Below, in pieces: positions 24,942 through 32,764 of a stretch of 37,933 nucleotides of DNA (the stretch's first letter is position 1; every line of letters begins with the position of its first letter). The notes beneath the pieces were generated by a model. It ran no database searches and was not told the DNA's origin. It worked only from the letters and a program-made list of their open reading frames with translations. The DNA lies in NCBI GenBank assembly GCA_902761735.1, contig CACWLL010000018.1, forward strand, positions 1 through 37,933, read 5' to 3'. Source of the DNA: an uncultured bacterium (GTDB lineage Bacteria; Cyanobacteriota; Vampirovibrionia; Gastranaerophilales; Gastranaerophilaceae). The translations under genes and the position numbers were made by a program.

Positions 24942-25661
24942 ATGGATTTTATACATTTAGAAGAAATAGATTCTACAAATAAATATGCAAAAGAAAATAT
25001 CACCCAAATCCCCGATGGCACAGTTGTATATGCCGACAAACAAACTGCCGGCAGGGGCAGATTAAATCGAAAATGGGATTATACCGGATGCGATAATATC
25101 TATGCATCCATTGTTTTAAAACCTTCCAAAAGATATAAAGACTGCTATTCAAATTTAACTCAACTTTTATGCCTTGTACTATGCCAAACATTTGAAGAAT
25201 ACGGGATTACTCCGAAAATAAAATGGCCTAATGATATTCAAATAAATAAAAAGAAAATTTCAGGAATTTTAGCGGAAGCTGTCATGGGCGAAGGGGAGTT
25301 AAAAGGAATAGTTTTAGGGTTTGGAATAAACCTAAACACCACACAAGACATACTTGATAAAATCAATCAGCCGGCTACATCATTAAATATTGAAATTGGA
25401 AAAACGGTTGATAAAAAAGAGTTTTTAAATAAACTTACGGAGAAGTTTTGTTTGTTATATAATAAATTTTTAGAGGATGGATTTTTATTAATTAAAGATG
25501 ATTATATAAGAAGAGCCGGTTTCCTCAAACAAGAAGTAACCGTTAGATTACCCGACAAAGATACTTGCGGAATAGCGGAAGGTGTAACCGATACCGGAGC
25601 ACTCATACTTAAAGATAAAAATAACAAAGAACAAATATTACTGATAGGAGATATATTATGA
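24942..25661 (+). CDS. birA: Biotin-[acetyl-CoA-carboxylase] ligase (BirA, no HTH)
   Basis: The 239-residue ligase activates biotin with ATP to biotinyl-AMP and transfers it to a lysine on a biotin-carrier domain. It shows the ligase pattern: EEIDSTNKYA, the ATP/biotin loop TAGRGRLNRKW, IKWPNDIQINKKKISGILAEA and GFGINLN, with a small C-terminal domain (about 190-239). The N-terminal winged-helix repressor domain of Escherichia coli BirA is absent, so it is the monofunctional type. It overlaps the next gene by four bases (ATGA). Its target is almost certainly Lys569 of the decarboxylase alpha subunit encoded two genes later. It is probably translated from a leaderless mRNA. Confidence 0.96.
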   Translation: MDFIHLEEIDSTNKYAKENITQIPDGTVVYADKQTAGRGRLNRKWDYTGCDNIYASIVLKPSKRYKDCYSNLTQLLCLVLCQTFEEYGITPKIKWPNDIQINKKKISGILAEAVMGEGELKGIVLGFGINLNTTQDILDKINQPATSLNIEIGKTVDKKEFLNKLTEKFCLLYNKFLEDGFLLIKDDYIRRAGFLKQEVTVRLPDKDTCGIAEGVTDTGALILKDKNNKEQILLIGDIL

Positions 25662-25891
25662 ACAGTGAATTATGGATACAAGGGCTTGTTGCAATGGGTA
25701 TCGGAATGGGAACAGTATTAAGTTTCCTATGCCTTATGATTGTTTCAATGCATGTTATGTCCGCAATTGTAAGAAAACTAAACCAAATATTCCCTGAAGC
25801 TATTCCACAGCCTGCAGGAGCTAAAAAAGTTTCAACATCAAATGATGAAGAAGTTGCAGTTGCAATACTTTCAGCAATAGTTAAAAGGTAA
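25658..25891 (+). CDS. oadG: Na+-pumping decarboxylase gamma subunit (OadG-like)
   Basis: A 77-residue membrane protein with one N-terminal transmembrane helix (about residues 8-32, containing GMGTVLSFLCLMIVSMHVM), then a short basic segment and a Pro/Ala linker (PQPAGA) before a charged C-terminal helix. This is the layout of OadG, the small subunit that joins the alpha and beta subunits of oxaloacetate decarboxylase and binds zinc in some species. There is no obvious His/Asp zinc tail here. It overlaps birA and precedes oadA by 54 bases, which supports the call since sequence identity in this family is low. Confidence 0.82.
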   Translation: MNSELWIQGLVAMGIGMGTVLSFLCLMIVSMHVMSAIVRKLNQIFPEAIPQPAGAKKVSTSNDEEVAVAILSAIVKR

Positions 25892-25945
25892 CAAAATAAT
25901 AAGATATTTAATAAAAGTTTTATAAAACATTAAAGGAGATAAATA

Positions 25946-27757
25946 ATGACAAAACTAATTAAAGTTATGGATACGTCTTTCAGGGACGGTTTCCAATCAA
26001 TTTTCGGGGCAAAAGTCCTGGTTGATGACTTTATTCCTGCATTACAGTCTGCTGTTGATGCCGGGTTAAAGCATTTTGAAACCGCCGGCGGTGCCAGATT
26101 TCAAGCTCCGATATTTTTCTGTAACGAAAACGCTTTTGAAACAATGGATAAAATCAGAGCAGCCGTTGGACCTGACGTTAAATTACAATCATTAGCTCGC
26201 GGAGTTAACGTTGTCGGTTTAAATTCACAACCTCGTGACGTTATCGATTTACACGCAAAAATGTTCGCAAAACATGGGGTTAATGTTATCAGAAACTTTG
26301 ACGCACTAAATGATGTAAATAACCTGATAGACTCTGCTAACAGTATTAAAAAGCACGGACTTCAACACGAAGTAACAATCACAATGATGGAATTACCTTA
26401 CGGTTGCGAAGGTGCACATGACGTAGCTTTTTATGAAAGAGTTTTGAGAAACATCTTAGATGCAGGCATACCATTTGACAGTTTGGCATTCAAAGATGCA
26501 TCAGGGACATCTAATCCGAGAAAAGTTTATGCGACAGTTAAAATGGCAAGAGAAATTCTTGGACAAGATGCACACATCCGTTTCCACTCCCACGAAACAG
26601 CAGGTACAGGTTTAGCTGCATATCTTGCTGCTCTTGAAGGTGGTGCAGACGGCATAGACCTTGCTATGAAACCTGTTTCGGGCGGTACGGGTCAACCTGA
26701 TATTATTTCTATGTGGCATGCATTAAAAGGTACCGAATACGATTTAGGCTTGGATATAAAGAAAATCATGGAAACTGAAGAAATTTTCAAAGATTGCATG
26801 AAAGATTATCCTATTTCTCCTATATCTTTAGCAGTTAATCCGATACTAATTCAAGCTCCGCTTCCGGGTGGTGCTACCGCAACAACTGTTAACCAGCTTA
26901 AAGATATGGGTATGCTTGATAAATTCCCGAAACTTATTGCTAATATGAAAGAAGTTGTTTCAAGAGGCGGATTTGCAACATCTGTTACTCCTGTATCTCA
27001 ATTTTATGCTCAACAATCTTTCTTGAATGCAATTACCGAAAACCCATGGGATCAAGCAAATCCGGGTTATGCAAAAATGATATTGGGATATTTTGGAAAA
27101 ACTCCATGCGACCCAGATCCTGAATTGGTTAAATGGGCAGAAGAAAAAACCGGACTTAAACCAACAACTGAAAAAGTTGTTGACTTGAACGACCAAGACC
27201 CTGAAAAAGGATTAAAAGCCGCAGAAGAAAGATTAAAAGCTGCAGGGCTCCCTGTAACTGATGAAAACTTATTTATCGCAGCTGCTTGCAAAGACGGCAA
27301 TGTTGATAAAGGTATCGACTTCTTGCTTGGCAAAGGTCAAGTATCAGTCAATAAGAAATCAGCTGACGCTCCTGCTGCGACATCGGCACAAGTATCTTCT
27401 ACCGGTGAATATACAATCAAGGTTAACGGCAAAAATTATGCGGTTAAACTTGACGGAGAAAATAAAGCTACCGTTAACGGAAAGACTTATGATATCGATG
27501 TTAAAGCCGGTATTGAATCAAAGACAACATCATCTTCGGGCGACGGAGAAGAAGTTAAAGCAGGATTACCGGGTAACGTGTTAAGACTTGAAGTTTCGGA
27601 AGGCGATTCTGTTGCTGAAGGAGATGTACTCTTAGTAATGGAAGCTATGAAAATGGAAACAGAAGTAAAAGCTCCTAAAGCAGGAACTGTTCAATCCGTA
27701 CTTGTTTCTCAGGGCGATAAAGTTGTAACAGGACAAGCTCTGGTAACAATAGGTTAA
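25946..27757 (+). CDS. oadA: Biotin-dependent decarboxylase alpha subunit (OadA-like)
   Basis: The 603-residue carboxyltransferase moves CO2 from a 3-oxoacid or related acid to biotin. Residues 1-450 form the TIM-barrel and conserved carboxylase domains with MDTSFRDGFQ at the N-terminus, FDALNDVNNL, AFKDASGT (metal-bridging Lys) and FHSHETAG (metal His-x-His). A linker follows, and a biotinyl domain at about 525-603 has EAMKMET with biotin site Lys569. Compared with canonical OadA and pyruvate carboxylase as I recall them, the RDAHQSL and WGGATFD motifs are replaced by RDGFQSI and AGGARFQ, so the substrate may not be oxaloacetate. AAAGGAGA precedes the ATG. The operon with birA, gamma and beta genes defines a Na+ pump complex. 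Confidence 0.92.
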   Translation: MTKLIKVMDTSFRDGFQSIFGAKVLVDDFIPALQSAVDAGLKHFETAGGARFQAPIFFCNENAFETMDKIRAAVGPDVKLQSLARGVNVVGLNSQPRDVIDLHAKMFAKHGVNVIRNFDALNDVNNLIDSANSIKKHGLQHEVTITMMELPYGCEGAHDVAFYERVLRNILDAGIPFDSLAFKDASGTSNPRKVYATVKMAREILGQDAHIRFHSHETAGTGLAAYLAALEGGADGIDLAMKPVSGGTGQPDIISMWHALKGTEYDLGLDIKKIMETEEIFKDCMKDYPISPISLAVNPILIQAPLPGGATATTVNQLKDMGMLDKFPKLIANMKEVVSRGGFATSVTPVSQFYAQQSFLNAITENPWDQANPGYAKMILGYFGKTPCDPDPELVKWAEEKTGLKPTTEKVVDLNDQDPEKGLKAAEERLKAAGLPVTDENLFIAAACKDGNVDKGIDFLLGKGQVSVNKKSADAPAATSAQVSSTGEYTIKVNGKNYAVKLDGENKATVNGKTYDIDVKAGIESKTTSSSGDGEEVKAGLPGNVLRLEVSEGDSVAEGDVLLVMEAMKMETEVKAPKAGTVQSVLVSQGDKVVTGQALVTIG

Positions 27758-27775
27758 TAAAGGGGGTAAATTAAT

Positions 27776-28966
27776 ATGACAATAAATATTCAAGACGGTT
27801 TACTCCAATTATGGAATTCAACGGGTATTATGACATTTTTACAACCTCAAGACCCGTCGATTACAAACTGCTTTGAGCAATTCTTACATGTTCACGGACA
27901 TTGGATAATGATTCTTATTTGCCTATTTTTGTTATGGTTAGGCATAAAGAAACAATTTGAACCGTTATTGCTTGTTCCTATTGCATTTGGCGGGTTATTA
28001 TCAAATATTCCAATGCCGTTAGGGGAAGAAATTGCCGGCCCCCACGGATTTTTGGGAATTATATTTGAAGCAGGTATACATAAAGGATTATTCCCGTTAA
28101 TAATCTTTATGGGTGTTGGGGCAATGACAGACTTTGGTCCGTTGATTGCAAACCCTAGAATGGCACTTTTAGGCGGTGCGGCACAATTCGGTATATTTGG
28201 AGCATTATTGATGGCATACTGTATATTCGGATTTACGTTGCCGGAAGCCGCATCAATCGGTATTATCGGGGGGGCTGACGGACCGACATCAATCTATGTA
28301 ACAACAAAATTGGCAGAAAACTTACTCGGGCCTATTGCTGTTGCGGCATATTCTTATATGGCATTAGTTCCGGTTATTCAACCGCCGATTATGAGATTAT
28401 TAACAACAAAAGCCGAAAGACAAATTCAAATGACACAATTGAGAGAAGTATCTAAAAGAGAAAAGATTGTATTCCCTCTAATGATATTACTTCTTTGTGT
28501 AATTTTGTTACCTAGTGCATGCCCGTTGCTCGGCGCACTATGTTTCGGTAATTTATGTAAAGAATGCGGCGTTGTAGAAAGGTTGTCCGACACAATGCAG
28601 AACGCATTAATCAATATAGTAACAATATTCTTAGGCTTGTCAGTAGGTTCAAAATTGTCAGCAGAACAGTTTTTGACATTACAGACAATATTCATTCTTA
28701 TCTTAGGTATCATCGCATTCTCTCTGGCTACGGCTGCGGGCGTATTAATGGCTAAGTTGATGAATATATTCTCTAAGACAAAAGTTAATCCGTTGATAGG
28801 TGCAGCCGGTGTTTCAGCTGTTCCTATGGCAGCAAGAGTTGCGAACAAAGTCGGGTTGGAAGAAAACCCGCAAAACTTCTTGTTAATGCACGCTATGGGG
28901 CCGAATGTTTCAGGTGTAATCGGTTCTGCGGTAGCTGCCGGTGTACTTTTGGCATTATGTCACTAA
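27776..28966 (+). CDS. oadB: Na+-translocating decarboxylase beta subunit
   Basis: The 396-residue polytopic membrane protein decarboxylates carboxybiotin and exports Na+. It has the family motifs [10 protein letters not shown] in the first re-entrant region and [18 protein letters not shown] near the C-terminus, then [18 protein letters not shown]. There are about nine membrane segments. It starts 18 bases after oadA with AAGGGGGT. It is the last gene of the birA operon and is followed by a strong terminator. It would convert decarboxylation energy into a sodium gradient, which fits an anaerobe without a full respiratory chain. Confidence 0.96.
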   Translation: MTINIQDGLLQLWNSTGIMTFLQPQDPSITNCFEQFLHVHGHWIMILICLFLLWLGIKKQFEPLLLVPIAFGGLLSNIPMPLGEEIAGPHGFLGIIFEAGIHKGLFPLIIFMGVGAMTDFGPLIANPRMALLGGAAQFGIFGALLMAYCIFGFTLPEAASIGIIGGADGPTSIYVTTKLAENLLGPIAVAAYSYMALVPVIQPPIMRLLTTKAERQIQMTQLREVSKREKIVFPLMILLLCVILLPSACPLLGALCFGNLCKECGVVERLSDTMQNALINIVTIFLGLSVGSKLSAEQFLTLQTIFILILGIIAFSLATAAGVLMAKLMNIFSKTKVNPLIGAAGVSAVPMAARVANKVGLEENPQNFLLMHAMGPNVSGVIGSAVAAGVLLALCH

Positions 28967-29017
28967 TTAACCTGTCATTTCAAAAAGGTGAAAAACTTTG
29001 TAATATAAAGCAATAAT

Positions 29018-29053
29018 AAAAAGCGCATTGTGTATAGTCAATGCGCTTTTTTA
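29018..29053 (+). terminator. Terminator of the birA-oad operon (bidirectional)
   Basis: A perfect 13-bp stem, 29018-29030 with 29039-29051, including GCGCATTG/CAATGCGC flanked by A- and T-runs. It lies 52 bases after the oadB stop and 49 bases from the convergent stop of the large minus-strand gene, so it may serve both. Confidence 0.85.
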
Positions 29054-29099
29054 AAGGATGTATTTGTTTTCGGCTGTGTAACTACCGAATTGCTATTTA

Positions 29100-32000
29100 T
29101 TATTCTTTTTTATATTTTTTGTAGTCGTCTTCTGCCTGCTGTCTTGTGCCTCTGTATGTACCTGAGTTAGCATCAACAGCTTCTTCGCCTTTGCCGTTTA
29201 ATCTGTTTTCGCCACCTCTGAGGTTAGCACCACGTCCGCCAAGAGGAATTTTTATCCATTTTTTAGGTACACTATTTGGATCCATTTCCTGCTTGTAATC
29301 TGCATCCAAACCTGTGATTTCTTTAGGTAACTCAGCCGGGAAGTGGTATGTCAGATTGTTTACATACTGAGTATCATTGTACTGATTTGGTTTCAAACCG
29401 TTGATTTCTTCCATAATGTATTTGTAAACCGCATCCAGTTTATCAGCAGGTACATTGTATAGTTGCTGAACATAGTTCTTTTTATCTTCTGCTTCGTTAT
29501 AAGGAACTTGTTGTCCTCTGTAAAGCATTGTACCTTGTCCGCGTCTTACTTTCATCTTATGGTCAAGATTCGGAATATCCTTACCTGTATCTTGAACTTT
29601 GTATGCAGCAGTTTCTTCCATTTTTACAGAACTGTTATCAACCGTTCTCATACTTTGAGTTTTGAAACCTGAATCGCCACGGCTTGTTTCTTTGGCGTTA
29701 TCAGTATTTACGTAATCAGAATGTTTCTTTTTCTTGAATATGTAGCCGAGGCCTCGTGTTGCAGCCCCAACAGCAGCACCTATTCCTGCGCCTTTAGCAA
29801 CATCTTTTACAGCTTCCTCGAAACTAGGTCTTGGATTTACGTCACCTGCATAGTCAACATCTTCAGTTTTTTCGTATTCTTTGCTGTATTTAGCCTCATA
29901 ATCCTGTGAGTATTCTTGAGTTACATCCAATTCAACAGGTTCACTATAATTAACTGTTACGTCTTGAGTATAGTGAGCTGTACCAGAATATCCTGCAGTT
30001 CCGCTGTAACTTGCTGTTCCTGAACCATTGTATGGAACATCTACAGGAATTTCTTGTGTTTGGTGTCCAACTGTTATATACTGTCCTGTTTTTGCATCAT
30101 ATCTTGTAACAATTGATTCTTGAGTTGTTGTACCGGTTGCAGTACCAGAGTAATTATAAGGAACTTCTCCCGAGTATCCGACTTCGCCGCTGTAGTTAAC
30201 ATCACCCTCAACAGTAACTGTTTGAGAACCGTTTACTGCAGTTGAAACATGTTGGGTTACAGTACCGTTAACCGTACCGGTAACAACACCTTCAACAACG
30301 CCTTTGATAGTATGCGCAACAGAACCGTTATATTTGATGTTAGATTGGAGAGCTTGACCCAATTTACCTAATGCTGTACCAACAGCACCGGCACCTGCAC
30401 CTATCAGAGCTGCTTTACCAATATTTCCTGCCCTCATTGCGTAAGTTCTGTCTTTACTTACTTCAATACCTGCGGCATCAAACATTTCTCTGACATCTGA
30501 ACGTTCACCCATTGTTGCAACACCGGATTTCTTCTTAGCGTGCTCGTTTGCAAACTTAGCCCAGTCACCGGTTGATGCAAAGTAGTCTGCACCTTCTTCA
30601 TGTTCGAATTCATTGTTCAATGATGCTTCGTGAAGCATTGCTTCTTGGAATTTTTTGCTGTTTAACTTGTATGCTTTTCCGTCAACTTCAAAGTCACCTT
30701 GTCCTGCAGCAGCTTCATCACATACACGATTTCTAAATTCTTCATTATTTTGAATAAGTTTTCGTGCGTATTTATTTAAGTGAGTGTTATTTTTGCCTTC
30801 AACAGCATTATCTTTAGCATCATCTTTATCCCAGTGAACTATCGTATTATCATACTGTTGTTTATATGTTTCCATACGAACCTGAGTATTAGCACGTTCT
30901 TCAATCATACCATTTTTAATCTTTTCTAATGATTTTTCACGTGACTCTTCAACAGCTTTTATCTGTTCTTTTAAGTTAGCAGCTTCTGTTTTTAATCCTT
31001 TTTGTTCTGCATATCTTAATTTAGTAGTTAATTCTTCAAGTTCATTAGTCCTTAGCATACCTTCTTTAAGTTTTGCTTCAGCTAATTTTGAAATTTGATC
31101 TTCACTTAATTTTTGTCCGCCATTAGCATCTTTTTGGTATATTTCTTCTTCAACAGCCATCAAGTGAGCTGTTGCTTTGAATTTATCCTCAATATCTTTT
31201 TGCTGTTCAGGAGTTCTCTTTGCATAAAGAGTAGAAATATTTATTCTTTCTGCAAATTCACCTCTTTGATCACCATCTTTAGCGGCATACAATCTGTTAT
31301 AACCGTGTTTTAAATCTTCAAGAAGTTTTTCTTCATCTTTAGTTAATGTTTGACCATTTTTAAGTTTTTCAAATGCTGCATTCATTTCTTTTTCTGTTTG
31401 AGATGCTCTTAATGCAACATTACGTTGAGCTGCCGGGTCTTTCTTGATAACATAATTATCATATTCTGCAATTTGCTGTCTGTCCGGCTCATCTGCAATA
31501 GCCTTACGCATTTGTGTTAATGCAGGACCGCCGGAAGTTCTGATTGCATAATCCGCAATAGCTTCTTTCTTAGCATCGTCAACTTTTATTCTGCGGCTTG
31601 CTTCTTTTGCTGCATCAATTTCTGCTTTAGATTTGCCTTGCATAGAAGCTTCAATCATTGCTTCTTCATCAACGTTCAATTTTGTATTACGTTCGATTGC
31701 AGCTTCTTGTTCTGAAGCCTGTTTTGCAAATTCATTTTTTAATTCATCATAATATTTTTGTTGATTCTTTTCATCAATCTTACCATCAGGTTGAACTAAC
31801 GGTGTGCTTGTTAAAGGTACGCTAAATTCATAACCGCCAACATCTCCGTATTTAGATGCTCTGTTACCGTATTTTTCAGGACCTTCAGCGATTGTTGCTT
31901 TATTTAAGTCAAATTTGAATCTTTGTTGAACATCAATTGTGCCGTTTGGAGTATCAACCAATTTTGAAGTATGGAAATTTTCTTCCATTTCAGGAGTAAA

Positions 32001-32384
32001 TTCCTGACCATCAGGACAAATTTCTCTGAATTTGTCTGCTATTTGTTTATTAGGCAGTTTTAAACTATATGACTGACCGTCACGAGTAAAGTTTACCGTA
32101 CATTCGTCCGGTGCAGACTGCGCATCCGGCTCCTCTGATACCGGTTTTGACGCAACTTCTGCAACTTTCGGTTCATGTTCAATAGCAAGAGCTCCGTTAC
32201 CATAATCCATTTCTTGCCCGTTAATACTGTGTAACGTATCTTTTGCACCTCTAAGTATACCTTGAAGTTCTTTGCCCGTTTGAGCCTGCTCTAATTTCTT
32301 TGCAGTTTCTTCATCCCTCACCTGGTAGGTATTACCATCGGCTGTCTTAACCTGATAATAACCATTTACTTGCTGAATAGTCAT
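29100..32384 (-). CDS. Large protein with coiled coil, glycine-zipper segments and YSG repeats
   Basis: A 1094-residue protein I cannot assign. Residues 1-210 contain two short beta modules of the form hydrophobic-DGNTYQVRDEETAKKL and RDGQSYSLKLPNKQIADKF, each resembling a small substrate- or peptide-binding repeat. Residues 210-640 are highly charged and helical with a long coiled coil. About 656-675 and 860-882 are glycine-zipper stretches (ALIGAGAGAVGTALGKL; GAGIGAAVGAATRGLGYIF) able to enter membranes. Between them (about 730-815) are repeated YSG units such as GYSGTAHY. A basic KKKK follows the second zipper. The C-terminus (900-1094) is mixed and ends in a charged helix. There is no signal peptide. 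AAAGGA supports the start. The upstream direct repeat is shared with the calpain-like gene. Possibly an effector or surface protein. Confidence 0.75.
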   Translation of the reverse strand: MTIQQVNGYYQVKTADGNTYQVRDEETAKKLEQAQTGKELQGILRGAKDTLHSINGQEMDYGNGALAIEHEPKVAEVASKPVSEEPDAQSAPDECTVNFTRDGQSYSLKLPNKQIADKFREICPDGQEFTPEMEENFHTSKLVDTPNGTIDVQQRFKFDLNKATIAEGPEKYGNRASKYGDVGGYEFSVPLTSTPLVQPDGKIDEKNQQKYYDELKNEFAKQASEQEAAIERNTKLNVDEEAMIEASMQGKSKAEIDAAKEASRRIKVDDAKKEAIADYAIRTSGGPALTQMRKAIADEPDRQQIAEYDNYVIKKDPAAQRNVALRASQTEKEMNAAFEKLKNGQTLTKDEEKLLEDLKHGYNRLYAAKDGDQRGEFAERINISTLYAKRTPEQQKDIEDKFKATAHLMAVEEEIYQKDANGGQKLSEDQISKLAEAKLKEGMLRTNELEELTTKLRYAEQKGLKTEAANLKEQIKAVEESREKSLEKIKNGMIEERANTQVRMETYKQQYDNTIVHWDKDDAKDNAVEGKNNTHLNKYARKLIQNNEEFRNRVCDEAAAGQGDFEVDGKAYKLNSKKFQEAMLHEASLNNEFEHEEGADYFASTGDWAKFANEHAKKKSGVATMGERSDVREMFDAAGIEVSKDRTYAMRAGNIGKAALIGAGAGAVGTALGKLGQALQSNIKYNGSVAHTIKGVVEGVVTGTVNGTVTQHVSTAVNGSQTVTVEGDVNYSGEVGYSGEVPYNYSGTATGTTTQESIVTRYDAKTGQYITVGHQTQEIPVDVPYNGSGTASYSGTAGYSGTAHYTQDVTVNYSEPVELDVTQEYSQDYEAKYSKEYEKTEDVDYAGDVNPRPSFEEAVKDVAKGAGIGAAVGAATRGLGYIFKKKKHSDYVNTDNAKETSRGDSGFKTQSMRTVDNSSVKMEETAAYKVQDTGKDIPNLDHKMKVRRGQGTMLYRGQQVPYNEAEDKKNYVQQLYNVPADKLDAVYKYIMEEINGLKPNQYNDTQYVNNLTYHFPAELPKEITGLDADYKQEMDPNSVPKKWIKIPLGGRGANLRGGENRLNGKGEEAVDANSGTYRGTRQQAEDDYKKYKKE

Positions 32385-32510
32385 AATACATCCTTTCTCT
32401 CGTCCTCGTAGACGATGATTAATACTTCTCTATACACATATAAAAAATACGTAACGGTAAAAATTGCATGAAACTTTAGGAATTTAATCATAACACATGA
32501 AAAGTTTCTT

Positions 32511-32559
32511 AATATAACTGGTTTTTAAGGAATAAAATTTGCTTTTACATTTCTTTACA
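32511..32559 (-). promoter_or_regulatory. Candidate promoter with TTTACA direct repeat (1094-aa gene)
   Basis: TTTACA at 32544-32549 and 32554-32559, exactly 10 bp apart. Read toward the gene: TGTAAAGAAATGTAAA. A -10-like TATATT (minus strand, 32511-32516) lies 27 bases away, with CCTTAAAAA between, as also seen near 790-800. The leader would be about 120 bases. Apart from this and the promoter at 32750, the gene-free stretch 32385-32764 holds nothing I can identify. Confidence 0.45.
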
Positions 32560-32749
32560 TTATAAATAAAACGTATATATTTTATAGATAAATTGTATTA
32601 TTTATTAATACAAATCGAATATAAAAATCTTTAATTTTCATGGACTAAATCAGCTTAAATTTCAATTAAGTTTTGTTAAGTAAATAGTTATAACCTCACT
32701 CGACTCTTGAAATGGAGAAAGGTTTTCATATAAAATTCATAAACTTTTA

Positions 32750-32758
32750 TGATATAAT
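32750..32758 (+). promoter_or_regulatory. Extended -10 promoter of the AsmA-like gene, apparently leaderless
   Basis: TGA followed by TATAAT (32753-32758). Seven bases after the hexamer is 32765, the A of the ATG. There is no Shine-Dalgarno and no clear -35 box. The arrangement predicts a leaderless mRNA, as at birA. Confidence 0.6.
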
Positions 32759-32764
32759 TCGCAT

